Notes: generated by a model not told the origin, from the letters alone. DNA of 64,000 nucleotides from Piscibacillus halophilus (GCF_900110685.1 NZ_FOES01000005.1:1-64000), one strand, 5' to 3'. Shown: positions 35,578 to 45,013, counted from the first letter of the stretch. Program-made: numbers and translations.

Positions 35578-36334
35578 TGCTACCACCTCTTATTTGATTA
35601 TTCGTAAAGACCTCCATCGCCTCACTCATGAGTTTTGCTAAACCCTCACCATACTGATCTATATTTTTTGTGAAACGTTCATCATTAATATAAAGTTGAC
35701 CTAATCCATAAAAGGCATCAAGAGAGTACTTACTAAAATTTTCATTTAAAAAGTCATACCATTGTTTAATTGTTGCTTGTACCTCTTGGGATTCGGGGGA
35801 TTGATTACGAAGGCATGCAAGTTTATTGAAGATCATATCCCATCTATCAGATAAATCATTTTGTTCATCTTTGGACATTCCCTTTAGTTTTGCGTTTATC
35901 TCATCAATAGATTGATTTCCCCAACGGCGACGAGCCTCTTCTTCAAATTGGTTGAATCCAACGTTAATTCCCTCAAACCTCTCTTCATTCGTCATTTGTA
36001 TTTCTCCCGCCATATGTTTAATCGTCTTATCAATGGTTTCAATCATTTTATCGACTTTTTTTCGTTTCTCAATCAACATTTTTCGTTGTAAAATCAATGC
36101 TTCTTGTCGGTTAAATAAAGGGCTGTTAATAATCTTTTTAATTTCCTTTAAGGTGAATCCAAGTTCCTTGAAAAATAAAATTTGTTGTAATGTTTCAAGG
36201 TTTTCTTCTGAATAGAGTCGATAACCAGAATCAGTGATTTCTTTTGGGGTCAACAATCCAATCTGATCATAATGATGAAGTGTACGAATACTAACACCAA
36301 CCAATTCTGCCACTTCTTTTACCTTCATATCCAT
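35561..36334 (-). CDS. MerR-family regulator with TipAS-like sensor (passenger)
   Basis: A 257-residue Mta/TipAL-type regulator. The N-terminal MerR HTH has MKVKEVAELVGVSIRTLHHY and GLLTPKEITDSGYRLYSEENL. A coiled-coil dimer helix spans ~75-115. The C-terminal TipAS-like domain (~125-250) has YGLGQLYINDERFTKNID, as in proteins that sense thiopeptides and other drugs. GGAGGTG lies 9 bases before the ATG. A GTG one codon upstream is possible. It should activate its own promoter and so the downstream DUF2268 gene. Confidence 0.9.
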   Translation of the reverse strand: MDMKVKEVAELVGVSIRTLHHYDQIGLLTPKEITDSGYRLYSEENLETLQQILFFKELGFTLKEIKKIINSPLFNRQEALILQRKMLIEKRKKVDKMIETIDKTIKHMAGEIQMTNEERFEGINVGFNQFEEEARRRWGNQSIDEINAKLKGMSKDEQNDLSDRWDMIFNKLACLRNQSPESQEVQATIKQWYDFLNENFSKYSLDAFYGLGQLYINDERFTKNIDQYGEGLAKLMSEAMEVFTNNQIRGGSNENNN

Positions 36335-36358
36335 CACTTTGCACCTCCTTCAATTACC

Positions 36359-36389
36359 ACTATAGAGTATTACGTTACGTTAGAGTCAA
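36359..36389 (-). promoter_or_regulatory. MerR-type promoter with 19-bp spacer
   Basis: TTGACT (36384-36389) and TATAGT (36359-36364) are separated by 19 bases on the minus strand. The overlong spacer is diagnostic of MerR-activated promoters. The spacer has an imperfect dyad centred on ACGTAACGT. It lies 25 bases before the regulator gene within the element. Confidence 0.8.
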
Positions 36390-36504
36390 TAGAAAGAAGA
36401 TACTTTATGAAAAGGGATTTTGTATTGAAATACTTATTTTTAAATGAAGAGCTTTTTTGTGAGCAATTATGAGGGTTTATAAGAATTCCACACTATTATC
36501 CGAT

Positions 36505-37230
36505 TTACGATAAAATTTTACTAAGGAATGATTGTGTACGTGGATTTTGAGGGTTATCGAAGATTTGTACTGGATCTCCTTCTTCCATAATAACGCCTTC
36601 ATCCATAAAGAAGACACGATCTCCCACCTCTTTAGCGAATCCCATTTCGTGCGTCACCACAACCATCGTCATACCTTCTTGCGCTAAATCCTTCATAACT
36701 TCTAATACGTCACCAACTAACTCAGGATCTAGAGCTGAAGTCGGTTCATCAAACAGCATAACCTTTGGATCCATAGCTAATGATCTAGCAATTGCGACAC
36801 GCTGTTTTTGTCCACCAGATAAACTGTCAGGATACGCATTCTCTTTATCTGCTAAGCCGACCTTTTTCAATAACGACTGACCGATTTCTTTTGCTTCGCC
36901 TTCACTGACCCCTTTAACCTTAATAGGACCAAGTGTTATATTCTCTAATACTGTTTTATGTGGAAATAAATTAAAATGTTGAAACACCATACCAACTTGT
37001 GAACGTACTTCGTTAATATCAATGCGCGGGTCTGTTAATTGTTGCCCATCAATTTCTATCTCACCAGACGTTACATCTTCTAACAAATTCAAACAACGTA
37101 AAAACGTACTTTTACCTGAACCTGAAGGGCCAATAACGCAGACCACTTCTTGCTCTTTTATTTGGGCATCAATTCCCTTTAACACCTCTAGTTCACCAAA
37201 CGATTTATGCAAGTCTTTAACTGTTATCAT
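36505..37230 (-). CDS. polar amino acid ABC importer, ATPase (GlnQ/ArtM-like)
   Basis: A 241-residue ATPase. Walker A is [14 protein letters not shown], the signature [15 protein letters not shown] and Walker [16 protein letters not shown]. It belongs to the PAAT subfamily (glutamine, arginine, cystine). It overlaps the permease by 4 bp. Its last codons lie inside the ISL3 target duplication: the protein ends SKILS, where SKIL was the original end, so the insertion changed only the terminal residue and removed whatever terminator followed. Confidence 0.92.
   Translation of the reverse strand: MITVKDLHKSFGELEVLKGIDAQIKEQEVVCVIGPSGSGKSTFLRCLNLLEDVTSGEIEIDGQQLTDPRIDINEVRSQVGMVFQHFNLFPHKTVLENITLGPIKVKGVSEGEAKEIGQSLLKKVGLADKENAYPDSLSGGQKQRVAIARSLAMDPKVMLFDEPTSALDPELVGDVLEVMKDLAQEGMTMVVVTHEMGFAKEVGDRVFFMDEGVIMEEGDPVQIFDNPQNPRTQSFLSKILS
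36510..36517. repeat. right target-site duplication of the ISL3 element
   Basis: ATAAAATT is identical to 33187-33194. It is also the last coding bases of the amino acid ABC ATPase gene (Ile-Leu codons). Confidence 0.8.
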
Positions 37231-37877
37231 ACATCAAGCTTCCTTTCTACTCTACGCAAGATTATCGATGTTGGAATAGTAATGAGTAAATAGAAAATAC
37301 AAACCATAATTAACGTTTCAAAAATCTCAAATGTTGTATTATAGTACTGTTTTGCCATATAGAGAACTTCTCCAACTGCGATAACTGAAAATAAAGATGT
37401 ATCTTTTAAACTTATTATAAATTGATTCCCTAAAGGTGGTATCATCCGTTTGAACGCTTGTGGCCAAACAATATAACGCATCGTCTGTCGTTCGGTCAGA
37501 CCAATCGCACGACCCGCTTCATGTTGCCCTTTATCAATAGAGTAAACGGCCCCTCGAACAATCTCAGCTATATACGCACCTGCGTTCATCATAATCGCAA
37601 TAATAGCAGCTGTCAGCTCACCGATATTTACGGCTGTTAAACCATAGTAAATAAATAGCACTTGAGCTAGAATCGGTGTCCCTCTGACAACCTCGACATA
37701 AACGGTACTAATCCCTCGAAATATCGCCACTTTAGATAGGCGACCAAGTCCAGTTATTGCTCCCAATATAAACCCTAATAATAGACCTACTATCGTAATA
37801 TATAATGTTAGTTGAATGCCTTCCCACAAATATGGTAATGATTTTACATATGCTGAATCTAAAAAGTTTTCTATCAT
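37227..37877 (-). CDS. polar amino acid ABC importer, permease
   Basis: A 216-residue permease of the His/Glu/Gln/Arg TRAP-like ABC family with five helices. The EAA loop reads [22 protein letters not shown]. It starts 93 bp after the binding-protein gene and overlaps the ATPase by 4 bp. Exact substrate is not determinable. The glutamine or arginine groups are likeliest. Confidence 0.92.
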   Translation of the reverse strand: MIENFLDSAYVKSLPYLWEGIQLTLYITIVGLLLGFILGAITGLGRLSKVAIFRGISTVYVEVVRGTPILAQVLFIYYGLTAVNIGELTAAIIAIMMNAGAYIAEIVRGAVYSIDKGQHEAGRAIGLTERQTMRYIVWPQAFKRMIPPLGNQFIISLKDTSLFSVIAVGEVLYMAKQYYNTTFEIFETLIMVCIFYLLITIPTSIILRRVERKLDV

Positions 37878-37969
37878 TCTTGTTAGATCTCCCCTTTAAA
37901 AATAGCGTAACAAGGAAGTACTTGTTACGCATGATTTCTAGTTTTTCATGGATGCTATTATATTAACTC

Positions 37970-38737
37970 TTATTGTGGTGGCGCTTCACCGAACCACTTC
38001 TCATAAATTTCATCGTATGTTCCGTTTTCTTTAATATTTGCTAAACCTTCGTTAATTGATTCTAATAGTTCAGGATTATCATCTTTTGGTAGAGCGATTC
38101 CATATGGTTGCCCTTCCATGACATCGCCAACGGTTTTAAGGCTATCAGCTGCATTTTCTTTAATGTAATACTGCACGTTAGGCAAATCATATAAAACGGC
38201 ATCTAAACGGCCTCGCTCTAAATTCATATAGGCTGTTACAATTTCTGGATAAGCTGTCACTTCAGCTTCTGTATTATCTAATAAATATTCTTCACTCGTC
38301 GAGCCTTGACGAGCCCCAACATTTAAACCAGAAACATCGTCAATTGACTCGATATCAGAATCAACGGGAACTGCTAAAATTAACCCCGAATCATAATAAG
38401 CGTCTGAGAAATCAATGAATCCTTTACGTTCTTCTGTAATTGAAATCCCTGCAATTCCAATATCATGTTTACCTGATCTCATAGAACCTAGTAAACCATC
38501 AAACTCCATAGTTTCGAATTCAACTTCGAAACCTTGGTCTTCCGCAATCGCTTCTATTAGCTCAATATCGAACCCTTCCATTTCGCCTGTATCTGGGTTT
38601 TTATACTCAAACGGCTGGAAGTTAGCATCTGTAGCTACTGTATATGTATTACCATCACCACTCCCACCTGATGTACCACATGCAGCTAGTACCATTATGG
38701 TGAATGCTGCCGTCACTAACAACATTATCTTCTTCAT
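37970..38737 (-). CDS. polar amino acid ABC importer, substrate-binding lipoprotein
   Basis: A 255-residue lipoprotein (lipobox LAAC, ~20) with the SBP_bac_3 fold: TDANFQPFEYKNPDTGEMEG, GFDIELIEAIAEDQG, GITERKGFIDFS-like and AYYDSGLILAV. The Asp/Glu-rich surface fits an extracellular halotolerant protein. It is first in its operon. 38738-38955 upstream holds no gene and should hold the promoter. Confidence 0.92.
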   Translation of the reverse strand: MKKIMLLVTAAFTIMVLAACGTSGGSGDGNTYTVATDANFQPFEYKNPDTGEMEGFDIELIEAIAEDQGFEVEFETMEFDGLLGSMRSGKHDIGIAGISITEERKGFIDFSDAYYDSGLILAVPVDSDIESIDDVSGLNVGARQGSTSEEYLLDNTEAEVTAYPEIVTAYMNLERGRLDAVLYDLPNVQYYIKENAADSLKTVGDVMEGQPYGIALPKDDNPELLESINEGLANIKENGTYDEIYEKWFGEAPPQ

Positions 38738-38914
38738 TTAAAAAATTACCCCCCGAAAAAATTAATCTTACTAATAATATATTGTCTCACGTTTTAAATT
38801 TTTATTAAATTCAGATTTTTCTTGATTAAATCCTATAAAATTATATTTAGCCCCTAAATAACCACTAGAACTCTCTTGTTTTTACAATAACTTATAAATA
38901 AGCGATTAAACTTA

Positions 38915-38944
38915 AAATCCTTCCAGATTTACTTGGAAGGATTT
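38915..38944 (-). terminator. terminator after the GrpB-like gene
   Basis: The hairpin AAATCCTTCCA / TGGAAGGATTT lies 12 bases after the stop. Only a short T-run follows on the minus strand, so efficiency may be modest. Confidence 0.65.
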
Positions 38945-38955
38945 AAAGAAGCATA

Positions 38956-39480
38956 CTACTGTATAACACATTTTATAAAGCGAAGTTTTTGCTCTGCATA
39001 AGCCATAACATCATCTTGATATTGGCTCGCTAAATCTAATTTAAGGGATTCATATTCTTTTGCTAGATTTGGTTCTGCATTTAATCGGTCACGAAATGCG
39101 ATATGTTCCTTCCACCAATCTCCCTCGTATTCAACCATATGTAAATAGTGAGTTTTTAAAGGGCGATTTGAATCTAGTGCAGTAAACTTCGCAAAAATAA
39201 CTTTATTTTCTACAGTTTGCTTTCTCAGACGGTAATAACCAGCTTTTTGCATTGTTCTTAAACTTATATCTCTAGCATTATTTAATGGCTTTAAGCCAAT
39301 CATGATGTCAATAATCGGTTTCGCATGAATCTCTTCAATTGCTGTACTTCCAATGTGTTCAATACCTAAAATATAATCTCCAATTAGCGATTCTAGTAAT
39401 TCCTTTTCCTGATTAAACTGTTTTATCCATTCTGGGTTGTGTGGAACTAATTTCACTTCACCTTTTTGTAAACCTAACAC
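38956..39480 (-). CDS. GrpB-family (UPF0157) nucleotidyltransferase-like protein
   Basis: A 174-residue protein of the GrpB family, with VKLVPHNPEWIKQFNQEK, GIEHIGSTAIEEIHAKPIID (nucleotidyltransferase-like GS...D pattern) and HLHMVEYEGDWW-like segments. The function of the family is not settled. Some members were named from their N-terminal placement in CoaE fusions. GTG 39480 (VLGLQKGE) is the start: AGGAGGGG sits 4 bases before, and the more upstream TTG has no site. Confidence 0.88.
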   Translation of the reverse strand: MLGLQKGEVKLVPHNPEWIKQFNQEKELLESLIGDYILGIEHIGSTAIEEIHAKPIIDIMIGLKPLNNARDISLRTMQKAGYYRLRKQTVENKVIFAKFTALDSNRPLKTHYLHMVEYEGDWWKEHIAFRDRLNAEPNLAKEYESLKLDLASQYQDDVMAYAEQKLRFIKCVIQ

Positions 39481-39582
39481 AGAACCCCTCCTATAATGGT
39501 GTTCCTCAATCGTAAATGGTTCTAGCGCCAAATAGTAGTCTAATTTTTTCTTCTAAAATATGGTATAATAGAATTGCAAAAA

Positions 39583-40059
39583 CTAAACAAATTCGCCTCT
39601 TACCACACGAGCTGCCTTGGGGTTATATTCCTCCATAACCTTTAATGATTCTTCTTCAAGAATTCCACCTATATAAGTATGAACGCGCTTCTTCAAATAA
39701 TCATGACTCTCAATTAATGATTCAGTATCCATATAATGATCCTTTGTCGCAAAAACTATATGACGAATATTAGCCATCACAATGGTAGGTAAACACATGA
39801 CGCATGGCTCAACCGTCGAATAAATAACACATTCCCTTGCATGCTTTCTTAAGTAACTTGAAGCTTGATTAATAGCATCGATTTCAGCATGAGCCGTATT
39901 ATGATTAGTCGTCTCTATATGATTCGAACCACGCGCTATGATATTGCCTTCATGCACAATCACTGCACCAATCGGTAGATCTCCTCGCTCACCAGCCTTT
40001 TCCGCTTCCTTCAAAGCCTCTTTCATATAACTTTCATGATTGAACAGTCTAATATCCAA
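39583..40059 (-). CDS. nucleoside/cytidine deaminase-family protein
   Basis: A 158-residue zinc deaminase. The zinc/catalytic motifs are TAHAEIDAI (HAE) and STVEPCVMCLPTIV (PCxxC). It resembles guanine deaminases and the TadA tRNA adenosine deaminase superfamily. The region after PCxxC (ATKDHYMDTESLIESHDYL) does not match the usual TadA, so a free-base or nucleoside substrate is likelier. TTG 40059 has GAGGTG 6 bases before. ATG 40080 is the alternative. Confidence 0.85.
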   Translation of the reverse strand: MDIRLFNHESYMKEALKEAEKAGERGDLPIGAVIVHEGNIIARGSNHIETTNHNTAHAEIDAINQASSYLRKHARECVIYSTVEPCVMCLPTIVMANIRHIVFATKDHYMDTESLIESHDYLKKRVHTYIGGILEEESLKVMEEYNPKAARVVRGEFV

Positions 40060-40201
40060 AAACAACACCTCATTTTCCATGATTTGCTAATAGTTTGTTT
40101 ACATTATACAATGTTTATAATTATCTGAAAAATTAAGGTTACATACCTCATGAGGGATTGATTGAAGATATTCTTACTTCAAATATTTAAGGAGTGATTA
40201 T

Positions 40202-40504
40202 TTGAAGCCTTATTTATATAGTGGAATGACAGTAGCTCTTTTGGCACTCATCATTAGTTTTGTAACTAATAACTGGGATATAGCATTTTCTATTACTGGC
40301 ATTGCTGGGTTGGGATCTTTATTATTTGGAGGCATTCTATCTGGAGCTTTTATAAGTGGCGACCGCAATAGAGCCAATTACCATTCTGAGCCGAAAGAAT
40401 TTCGCGAAAACCGACATCAATTTATGTTAAAACTACTTACCTTTGGTGCGCCAAATATTGTAGTGGCGATATTTACGTTATTCTTTGTAGGAATGTCAAC
40501 ATAA
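40202..40504 (+). CDS. small membrane protein, DUF5316-like
   Basis: A 100-residue protein with three membrane helices. The middle GGILSGAFISGDRNRANYHSE segment (SGDRxRANY) is the mark of DUF5316-type proteins. Function unknown. The TTG start has AAGGAGTG upstream at proper distance. Its stop overlaps an upstream in-frame ATG of the acetyltransferase gene, so the pair may be co-transcribed. Confidence 0.75.
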   Translation: MKPYLYSGMTVALLALIISFVTNNWDIAFSITGIAGLGSLLFGGILSGAFISGDRNRANYHSEPKEFRENRHQFMLKLLTFGAPNIVVAIFTLFFVGMST

Positions 40505-40533
40505 TGGCACATAGGCCAAATACGGAGGAAAAT

Positions 40534-41406
40534 ATGAAAACTAGACAACCTAATAAACAAGATTATAAATTTATTCATGATTTATGTGTATTAAGTTATG
40601 ATAATGAAAAACAGTGGATTGGATATCCTAGAGTTGAAAGTTTGGACGTACTAAAAGCTGAAATAGCTGAGTATGATCATACGCTTGAAAATTGCGTCTT
40701 CATCATTGAACGTGACGAGAATCCGATTGGGTTTACTGGATATTTATTTGAACCCGGTGATGATGAAGCCTATGTCATTGGCCCTGTATTTACTGAGAAA
40801 GAACATTCAGAACACAATGTAAGCGAAATATTAGAAATGCTGCGAGAGCAAGCTACTTTTTCTAGGCTGATGATCACAACTCCATCTAAAAACCAAATCA
40901 CAAACTCTGCCCTTCAACGACTTGGTTGGAAACGTACACACCAACAGTTGGAAATGCAATTTAATCTTAGAAACATTCAACCCTATTCGATTAAACATCC
41001 CATTCTCCCTACTGACCAAAAAATGTTACCAAAAGTAGCAGAACTATTTAAAGAAGCTTTTAATTGGGAAAATGCCGAGGAAAGGTTACAGCACGAGTTA
41101 AATGAGTTTGGGATGGAGTCGGCTTTGATTGAACATGGTGAGCAACTAATGGGAGCTATACTATGGGATGATGTTGACGGAACTAATTTTGTTAGATTAG
41201 AAGATGTCGCAGTGAATCCTATTGCTAGGAGACAAGGTATTGCCTCCGACCTTATAAAATATGTATTAATTCAATCTAAGCACAACTCAAATGAAAAAGT
41301 TTTTCTAGCTGTTGACCTTGACAACACAAGCGCAATAAAACTTTATGAGACATTAGGTTTTAAAGAAACTATGATTAACTATTCTTACGAAGTAATCCCT
41401 AGTTAG
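40534..41406 (+). CDS. GNAT acetyltransferase, two-domain
   Basis: A 290-residue protein with two GNAT-like halves. The N-terminal half (~1-140) is degenerate. The C-terminal half has VRLEDVAVNPIARRQGIASDL, the acetyl-CoA-binding RxxGxA loop, and VDLDNTSAIKLYETLGF. This layout fits bacterial double-GNAT proteins. Acceptor unknown. ATG 40534 is chosen because GGAGGAA precedes it. An upstream ATG at 40504 lacks a site. Confidence 0.88.
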   Translation: MKTRQPNKQDYKFIHDLCVLSYDNEKQWIGYPRVESLDVLKAEIAEYDHTLENCVFIIERDENPIGFTGYLFEPGDDEAYVIGPVFTEKEHSEHNVSEILEMLREQATFSRLMITTPSKNQITNSALQRLGWKRTHQQLEMQFNLRNIQPYSIKHPILPTDQKMLPKVAELFKEAFNWENAEERLQHELNEFGMESALIEHGEQLMGAILWDDVDGTNFVRLEDVAVNPIARRQGIASDLIKYVLIQSKHNSNEKVFLAVDLDNTSAIKLYETLGFKETMINYSYEVIPS

Positions 41407-41430
41407 CCATTAGCCAACTAGGGACTTTTT
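41396..41430. terminator. bidirectional terminator
   Basis: TCCCTAGTT / AACTAGGGA flank an 11-base loop, followed by CTTTTT. It overlaps the GNAT stop and lies against the end of the convergent STAS gene. Confidence 0.85.
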
Positions 41431-42247
41431 AATTAAAAATTCGTTTTCGCATTAATGCTTGGTTGAGTGTGTTATGAGTTTCAACCGATTTGAAACGCAC
41501 GCCGAGATTGACCATAGTCTGGGCAACTTCTGGCCTTATTCCTACTAATACCGCATGCGTTCCAACTAGTTCCATAGATTCTACAATTTTAAATATATGG
41601 CTTGCGACCATCGTATCGATCACTGGGACTGCTGATAAATCAATAAAAATTTGAGATAGGCTTTGGCGATTTGCTTCTGTTAAAGCTGTATCTAGTAAAA
41701 TTTCAGCTCTTTCTGTGTCTATATTACCAACCACAGGTAATACAGCAGTTCCGTTACCTAGAGGAACGACAGGAGCAGACAATACTAAGAAGTTATCATG
41801 TGCTTCTTGGATTCTTGTTTTATATTGTTCTATAAAAGCTAATGTAAAAGAATGGATTCCTTGATCTAATAATGGGTCTAACCTATGGATAAGTTCAAAA
41901 ATAGTTTTAGTTGAAAAACCTTGTTCTAAAGCAATCCCTTCAATCTCTTTCCAAACGGTTAAACGTAAACATGATACTTTTTCTAACGTATCACTTAAAT
42001 CCGTCCCACGTTCTATCGCCCAGTCACCAGTATTTTTACCCCACTTAGAAATTTGTTCTAAGCTATCTTTAAAATCAGGTGTACAAGCTTTAGCGAAAAA
42101 ACCTACAAGTTGAGCTCTGATTTCTAGACGCTCTTCTGTAACCTCTTCATCAGTGCCCATTTTCTTCGCCAAATCATATTTTCGTTTTTCTAATTGATCA
42201 CTGATGAGTTTAAGATCCTCGTAGTTCGAATGATTATGTTCTCCCAT
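41429..42247 (-). CDS. RsbR-type STAS-domain protein
   Basis: A 272-residue protein. The N-terminal ~150 residues are helical, like the globin-like sensor domain of RsbR paralogues. The C-terminal STAS domain (~160-270) has VLPVVGNIDTERAEILLDT, then FIDLSAVPVIDTMVASHIFK, whose Thr at the DTMVA position is the usual phospho-acceptor for RsbT. Such proteins make up stressosomes controlling sigma-B. No RsbS or RsbT is near, as is common for orphan paralogues. TAAGGTGG precedes ATG. Confidence 0.88.
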   Translation of the reverse strand: MGEHNHSNYEDLKLISDQLEKRKYDLAKKMGTDEEVTEERLEIRAQLVGFFAKACTPDFKDSLEQISKWGKNTGDWAIERGTDLSDTLEKVSCLRLTVWKEIEGIALEQGFSTKTIFELIHRLDPLLDQGIHSFTLAFIEQYKTRIQEAHDNFLVLSAPVVPLGNGTAVLPVVGNIDTERAEILLDTALTEANRQSLSQIFIDLSAVPVIDTMVASHIFKIVESMELVGTHAVLVGIRPEVAQTMVNLGVRFKSVETHNTLNQALMRKRIFN

Positions 42248-42355
42248 TCATTAGCCACCTTATTTTAGACTTATAGTTTATTATAAGTTAACACACAAAT
42301 AGAATTATGAAAATTATCAGACCTAAGACTTAGAAAAATTTACTCCTCAAGACAA

Positions 42356-42379
42356 ATGTTAACAATTGTTTTTTAACAT
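42356..42379. promoter_or_regulatory. dyad before the RND pump gene
   Basis: ATGTTA and TAACAT flank CAATTG within 42356-42379, 48 bp before the pump gene. It may be an operator for a pump repressor, but no regulator gene is adjacent. Confidence 0.3.
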
Positions 42380-42427
42380 ACAATTGATATGGATTAACAA
42401 AACGTCAATATTTATGGAGGATAGCTA

Positions 42428-44305
42428 ATGAAGTTGATTGAATTTCTATTGAATCGAAAAATCTTAGTTGGATTAGTCACTGTATTAGTTTTTTTAGTTG
42501 GCGGTTATGCCATCTTGAAACTAGATCAAGAACTACTGCCTAATGTCGAATTGGACGCAGCCTATGTCTATGCCTATGCAGATGATTTGCCTGCGACTGA
42601 AGTAGAGCGATCTATTACGGTCCCTCTTGAACAAGAATTAGAAGGAATTGATGGGGTTGAAACGATTGAATCAACCACTTACTACGGTATGAGTCAATTT
42701 CAAATTTTAATAGAAGAAGGGCGTGGATCCGATGTTTATCAAGACATTGAATCCTCCGTCTATTCAAAGGCATCTGAAATTAATGAGATTAGTAGTTTTA
42801 TGTCTGGGCAATTAAGTACCGATCAAGGCTATGAATTTTTCATGGATCTTTCAGGTGATGATTTAAAAGAAGTGACGCAATTCGCCTTAAATACTTTTGA
42901 ACCTCGCCTAGAAAGTTTGCCGGAAATCAATGATGTGTCTTTTGAAGGCGGTTTTCAAGAAGAGGTTTTAATCGCTTTTGACCAGGATGCCCTGGCTGAT
43001 TATAATTTAGATGCTCACTCGTTACTATCTGTCATTGAGCAAGCTAATACGGATTCTACATTAGGTGAGTTTAACGAAGCAGACCAGACATCTATTTTGC
43101 GTTGGCCTTCTAATATCCAATCACTCGAGGACATCGAATCTATTTCTGTCCCAACTGAATCTGGTTTTATTGAGTTGGACGATGTCGCTGATGTCTCTAT
43201 CCAAGATAGTACTCAGCAATCCATGGCGTGGAAGAATGGGTCACAAGATTTTATGCTAGTTCAAATCAGTCGAAATAAAGACTTTACTCAGATCGAGATG
43301 GCTGACGCCGTACGTCAAGAAATTCAAGCAATGGAAGATGAAGGATTATTTCAAGATGTCATCGCTACTGAAGTTGTTTCTCAAGCCGATTATGCTGAGG
43401 ACGCTTTAAGTGGAGTTAGTCAAAACATATTAATTGGTGGACTCCTCGCGCTAGTTGTTCTCCTTATATTTTTAAGAAATGTGCGTGCCACTATTATTAT
43501 CGGTGTCACAATTCCAGCATCTATTCTCCTAACATTTACAGCTATGTGGTTGTTAGATTATAGCTTTAACATTTTATCCCTTATTGGTTTAGGGCTTGGA
43601 ATTGGGATGATGGTTGATTCTTCTATCGTCATTTTAGAGTCCATTTACCGTCAAAAAGAAAAAGGCATTCATGGGATGGAAGCCGTTTTAAAAGGGGTTA
43701 AAGAAGTTGCAACTGCTGTTATGGCCTCAATGTTAACCACTATTGTGGTATTCTTGCCAATGGGATTAGTTGGTGGCGATATCGGAAGCTTCATGATCGT
43801 ATTATCACTAGTTGTCGCTGCTACCTTAATTAGTTCGGTAATCGTTGCATTTACGATTATTCCATCACTAGCAGATCGTTTTTTAAAAATTAAAGATCAA
43901 AAGCAAAATAAAGATGAAGGTAAGATTATAGGTTTCTACGGGCGTCTTGTAAACTGGGTTGTTCGCAAAAAAATGCATAGCCTAGCTATTGTGGCTCTGT
44001 TCATTTTTATGTTAATTGGTTCAAGTTTCTTAGTCAGTAAAATTCCAATGACGATTATGCCAGATGTTTTTAATCGCTATACAGAAATGATTGTGACGCC
44101 AGAACAAGGCATCTCACCATCTGAAAAGGAAACCATTGTTCAGGAATTAAATGATCGTTTAATGGAAGTTGAAGATGTTGAAGTTCGCGGCGCTTTTTTA
44201 ATAAAAAGAACCGTACAGTTTTATACAAAAACTAAACGGTTCAACAATATCTATAGTCTTGTTCTATTAATATGTTCCATGAGTACCCGAAGGACTCAAG
44301 GCTAA
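42428..44305 (+). pseudogene. RND efflux transporter (AcrB/SwrC-like), C-terminal half missing
   Basis: The frame encodes 625 residues against ~1000-1050 for the family. It has TM1 (LVGLVTVLVFLVGGYAIL), the first porter domain, TM2-TM6 with IGLGLGIGMMVDSSIVILE and TM7 (IVALFIFMLIGSSFLVSK). The second porter domain then begins (TIMPDVFNRYTEMIVTPEQG), but recognisable sequence stops near VEVRGA (~44195). The last ~35 codons read through a terminator and into the antisense of the next gene. It has lost the second transmembrane bundle, so a working pump is unlikely. GGAGG precedes the ATG. Confidence 0.88.
44208..44242 (-). terminator. terminator of the selenoprotein-like gene
   Basis: The stem GAACCGT / ACGGTTC, extended by AGTTTT / AAAACT, is followed on the minus strand by TTTTTATT. 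It lies 25 bp past the stop at 44267 and marks the breakpoint of the RND pump gene. Confidence 0.85.
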
Positions 44306-45013
44306 AATCAACATCTTTTCTACCACTTTTCTCCGTGTTTCTAAATCAAACGGCTCTCCACATGGTCTCCCCAATCGAAAAGGAACATATAAGGTTCGTG
44401 GTATCTTTAACCTTTCACCAATCTCAGGAATTAACGTAACCATCACAGTTGTGATTCCCATTTCTTCTGCTTTGCGAGCATACAGCCCCAATACCGTATG
44501 GCAAGCTCCTCAACCAGGAGTTAGCAATAATATATCAACTTTACCTTCTTTTAGTTTCTGTGCCACTTGAGTAGCTGTGTCCTCATGAGGTTCTGGTTTA
44601 AGAGTACCACCATTAACTCCAATGTTTAGATTAGAGACGCTACCAATCATGCCATCTTTTTGTATTTCTTTAAGTGTTTGAAGGGGGAAAACAATTGAAA
44701 TATCTTTTTTGGCTGTTTTCGTATCGTAGTATAAATGAGTGGCTGTCAGCTCCTGATCCGAGGAATGTGCAGGAATTATTCGAAACGTATAATCTCCATC
44801 TGACTCCACATCAAATGGTCGATCAGAATTTAGATGAACACCACTACTTGTTAGCAAAGCTACATTAGCCGAATTTAATGGTTTCGACGTGTTTGATGCT
44901 GGTAAATCATTCTTTTCAATTGTGCCTTTAATTGAAAATTTTTTATAGGATTCGGGGAAAAAAGTAGACCAAAATAAGACAGCTTTAGATTGTAAAAAGT
45001 ATCTAATTTTCAT
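44267..45013 (-). CDS. PrdB/GrdB-like reductase family protein, putative selenoprotein (in-frame UGA)
   Basis: Read through one TGA at 44510-44512, the frame gives 248 residues and ends TAA. The N part has WSTFFPESYKKF, ALLTSSGVHLNSDRPFD and DISIVFPLQTLKEIQKDGMI, typical of the glycine/sarcosine/betaine/D-proline reductase selenoprotein B family. The TGA falls in LLLTPG-U-GACHTVLGLYARK, exactly where homologues have Sec or Cys, giving UxxC (Sec168, Cys171). The downstream half (GITTVMVTLIPEIGERL...GRPCGEPFD) stays in the same frame and family. A hairpin with a G-rich apical loop follows the UGA. GAGGTG precedes ATG. Confidence 0.82.
44469..44506 (-). promoter_or_regulatory. candidate bacterial SECIS hairpin 1
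   Basis: Three bases after the UGA, GCTTGC-CATAC pairs with GTATG-(CTC)-GCAAAGC around the 12-base loop GGTATTGGGGCT. The loop opens with GG, as bacterial SECIS elements need a G at the loop start, and lies within the known distance range from the UGA. The fold was done by eye. Confidence 0.5.

Larger units (their letters stand above)
33195..36509 (-). mobile_element. ISL3-family element carrying two passenger genes
   Basis: The 3315-bp segment is bounded by related ends. The left end reads ATCGGAAAATAGTGTGGAA at 33199-33217. The right end, read inward, reads ATCGGATAATAGTGTGGAA with one mismatch. Each end is preceded by five less similar bases, and direct repeats ATAAAATT flank both. Inside are an ISL3 transposase, a DUF2268 metallopeptidase and a MerR/TipAS-like regulator, all on the minus strand. 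The insertion hit the stop codon of the amino acid ABC ATPase gene: its original end was ...ATT TTA TAA, and it now reads one extra Ser codon before a TAA supplied by the element. Confidence 0.85.

Noticed and set aside
44267-44491. Separate 74-residue gene after the UGA
   Set aside because: It is in the same frame and family as the upstream part, with no ribosome site before its TTG, so it is the C-terminal part of the UGA-containing gene.
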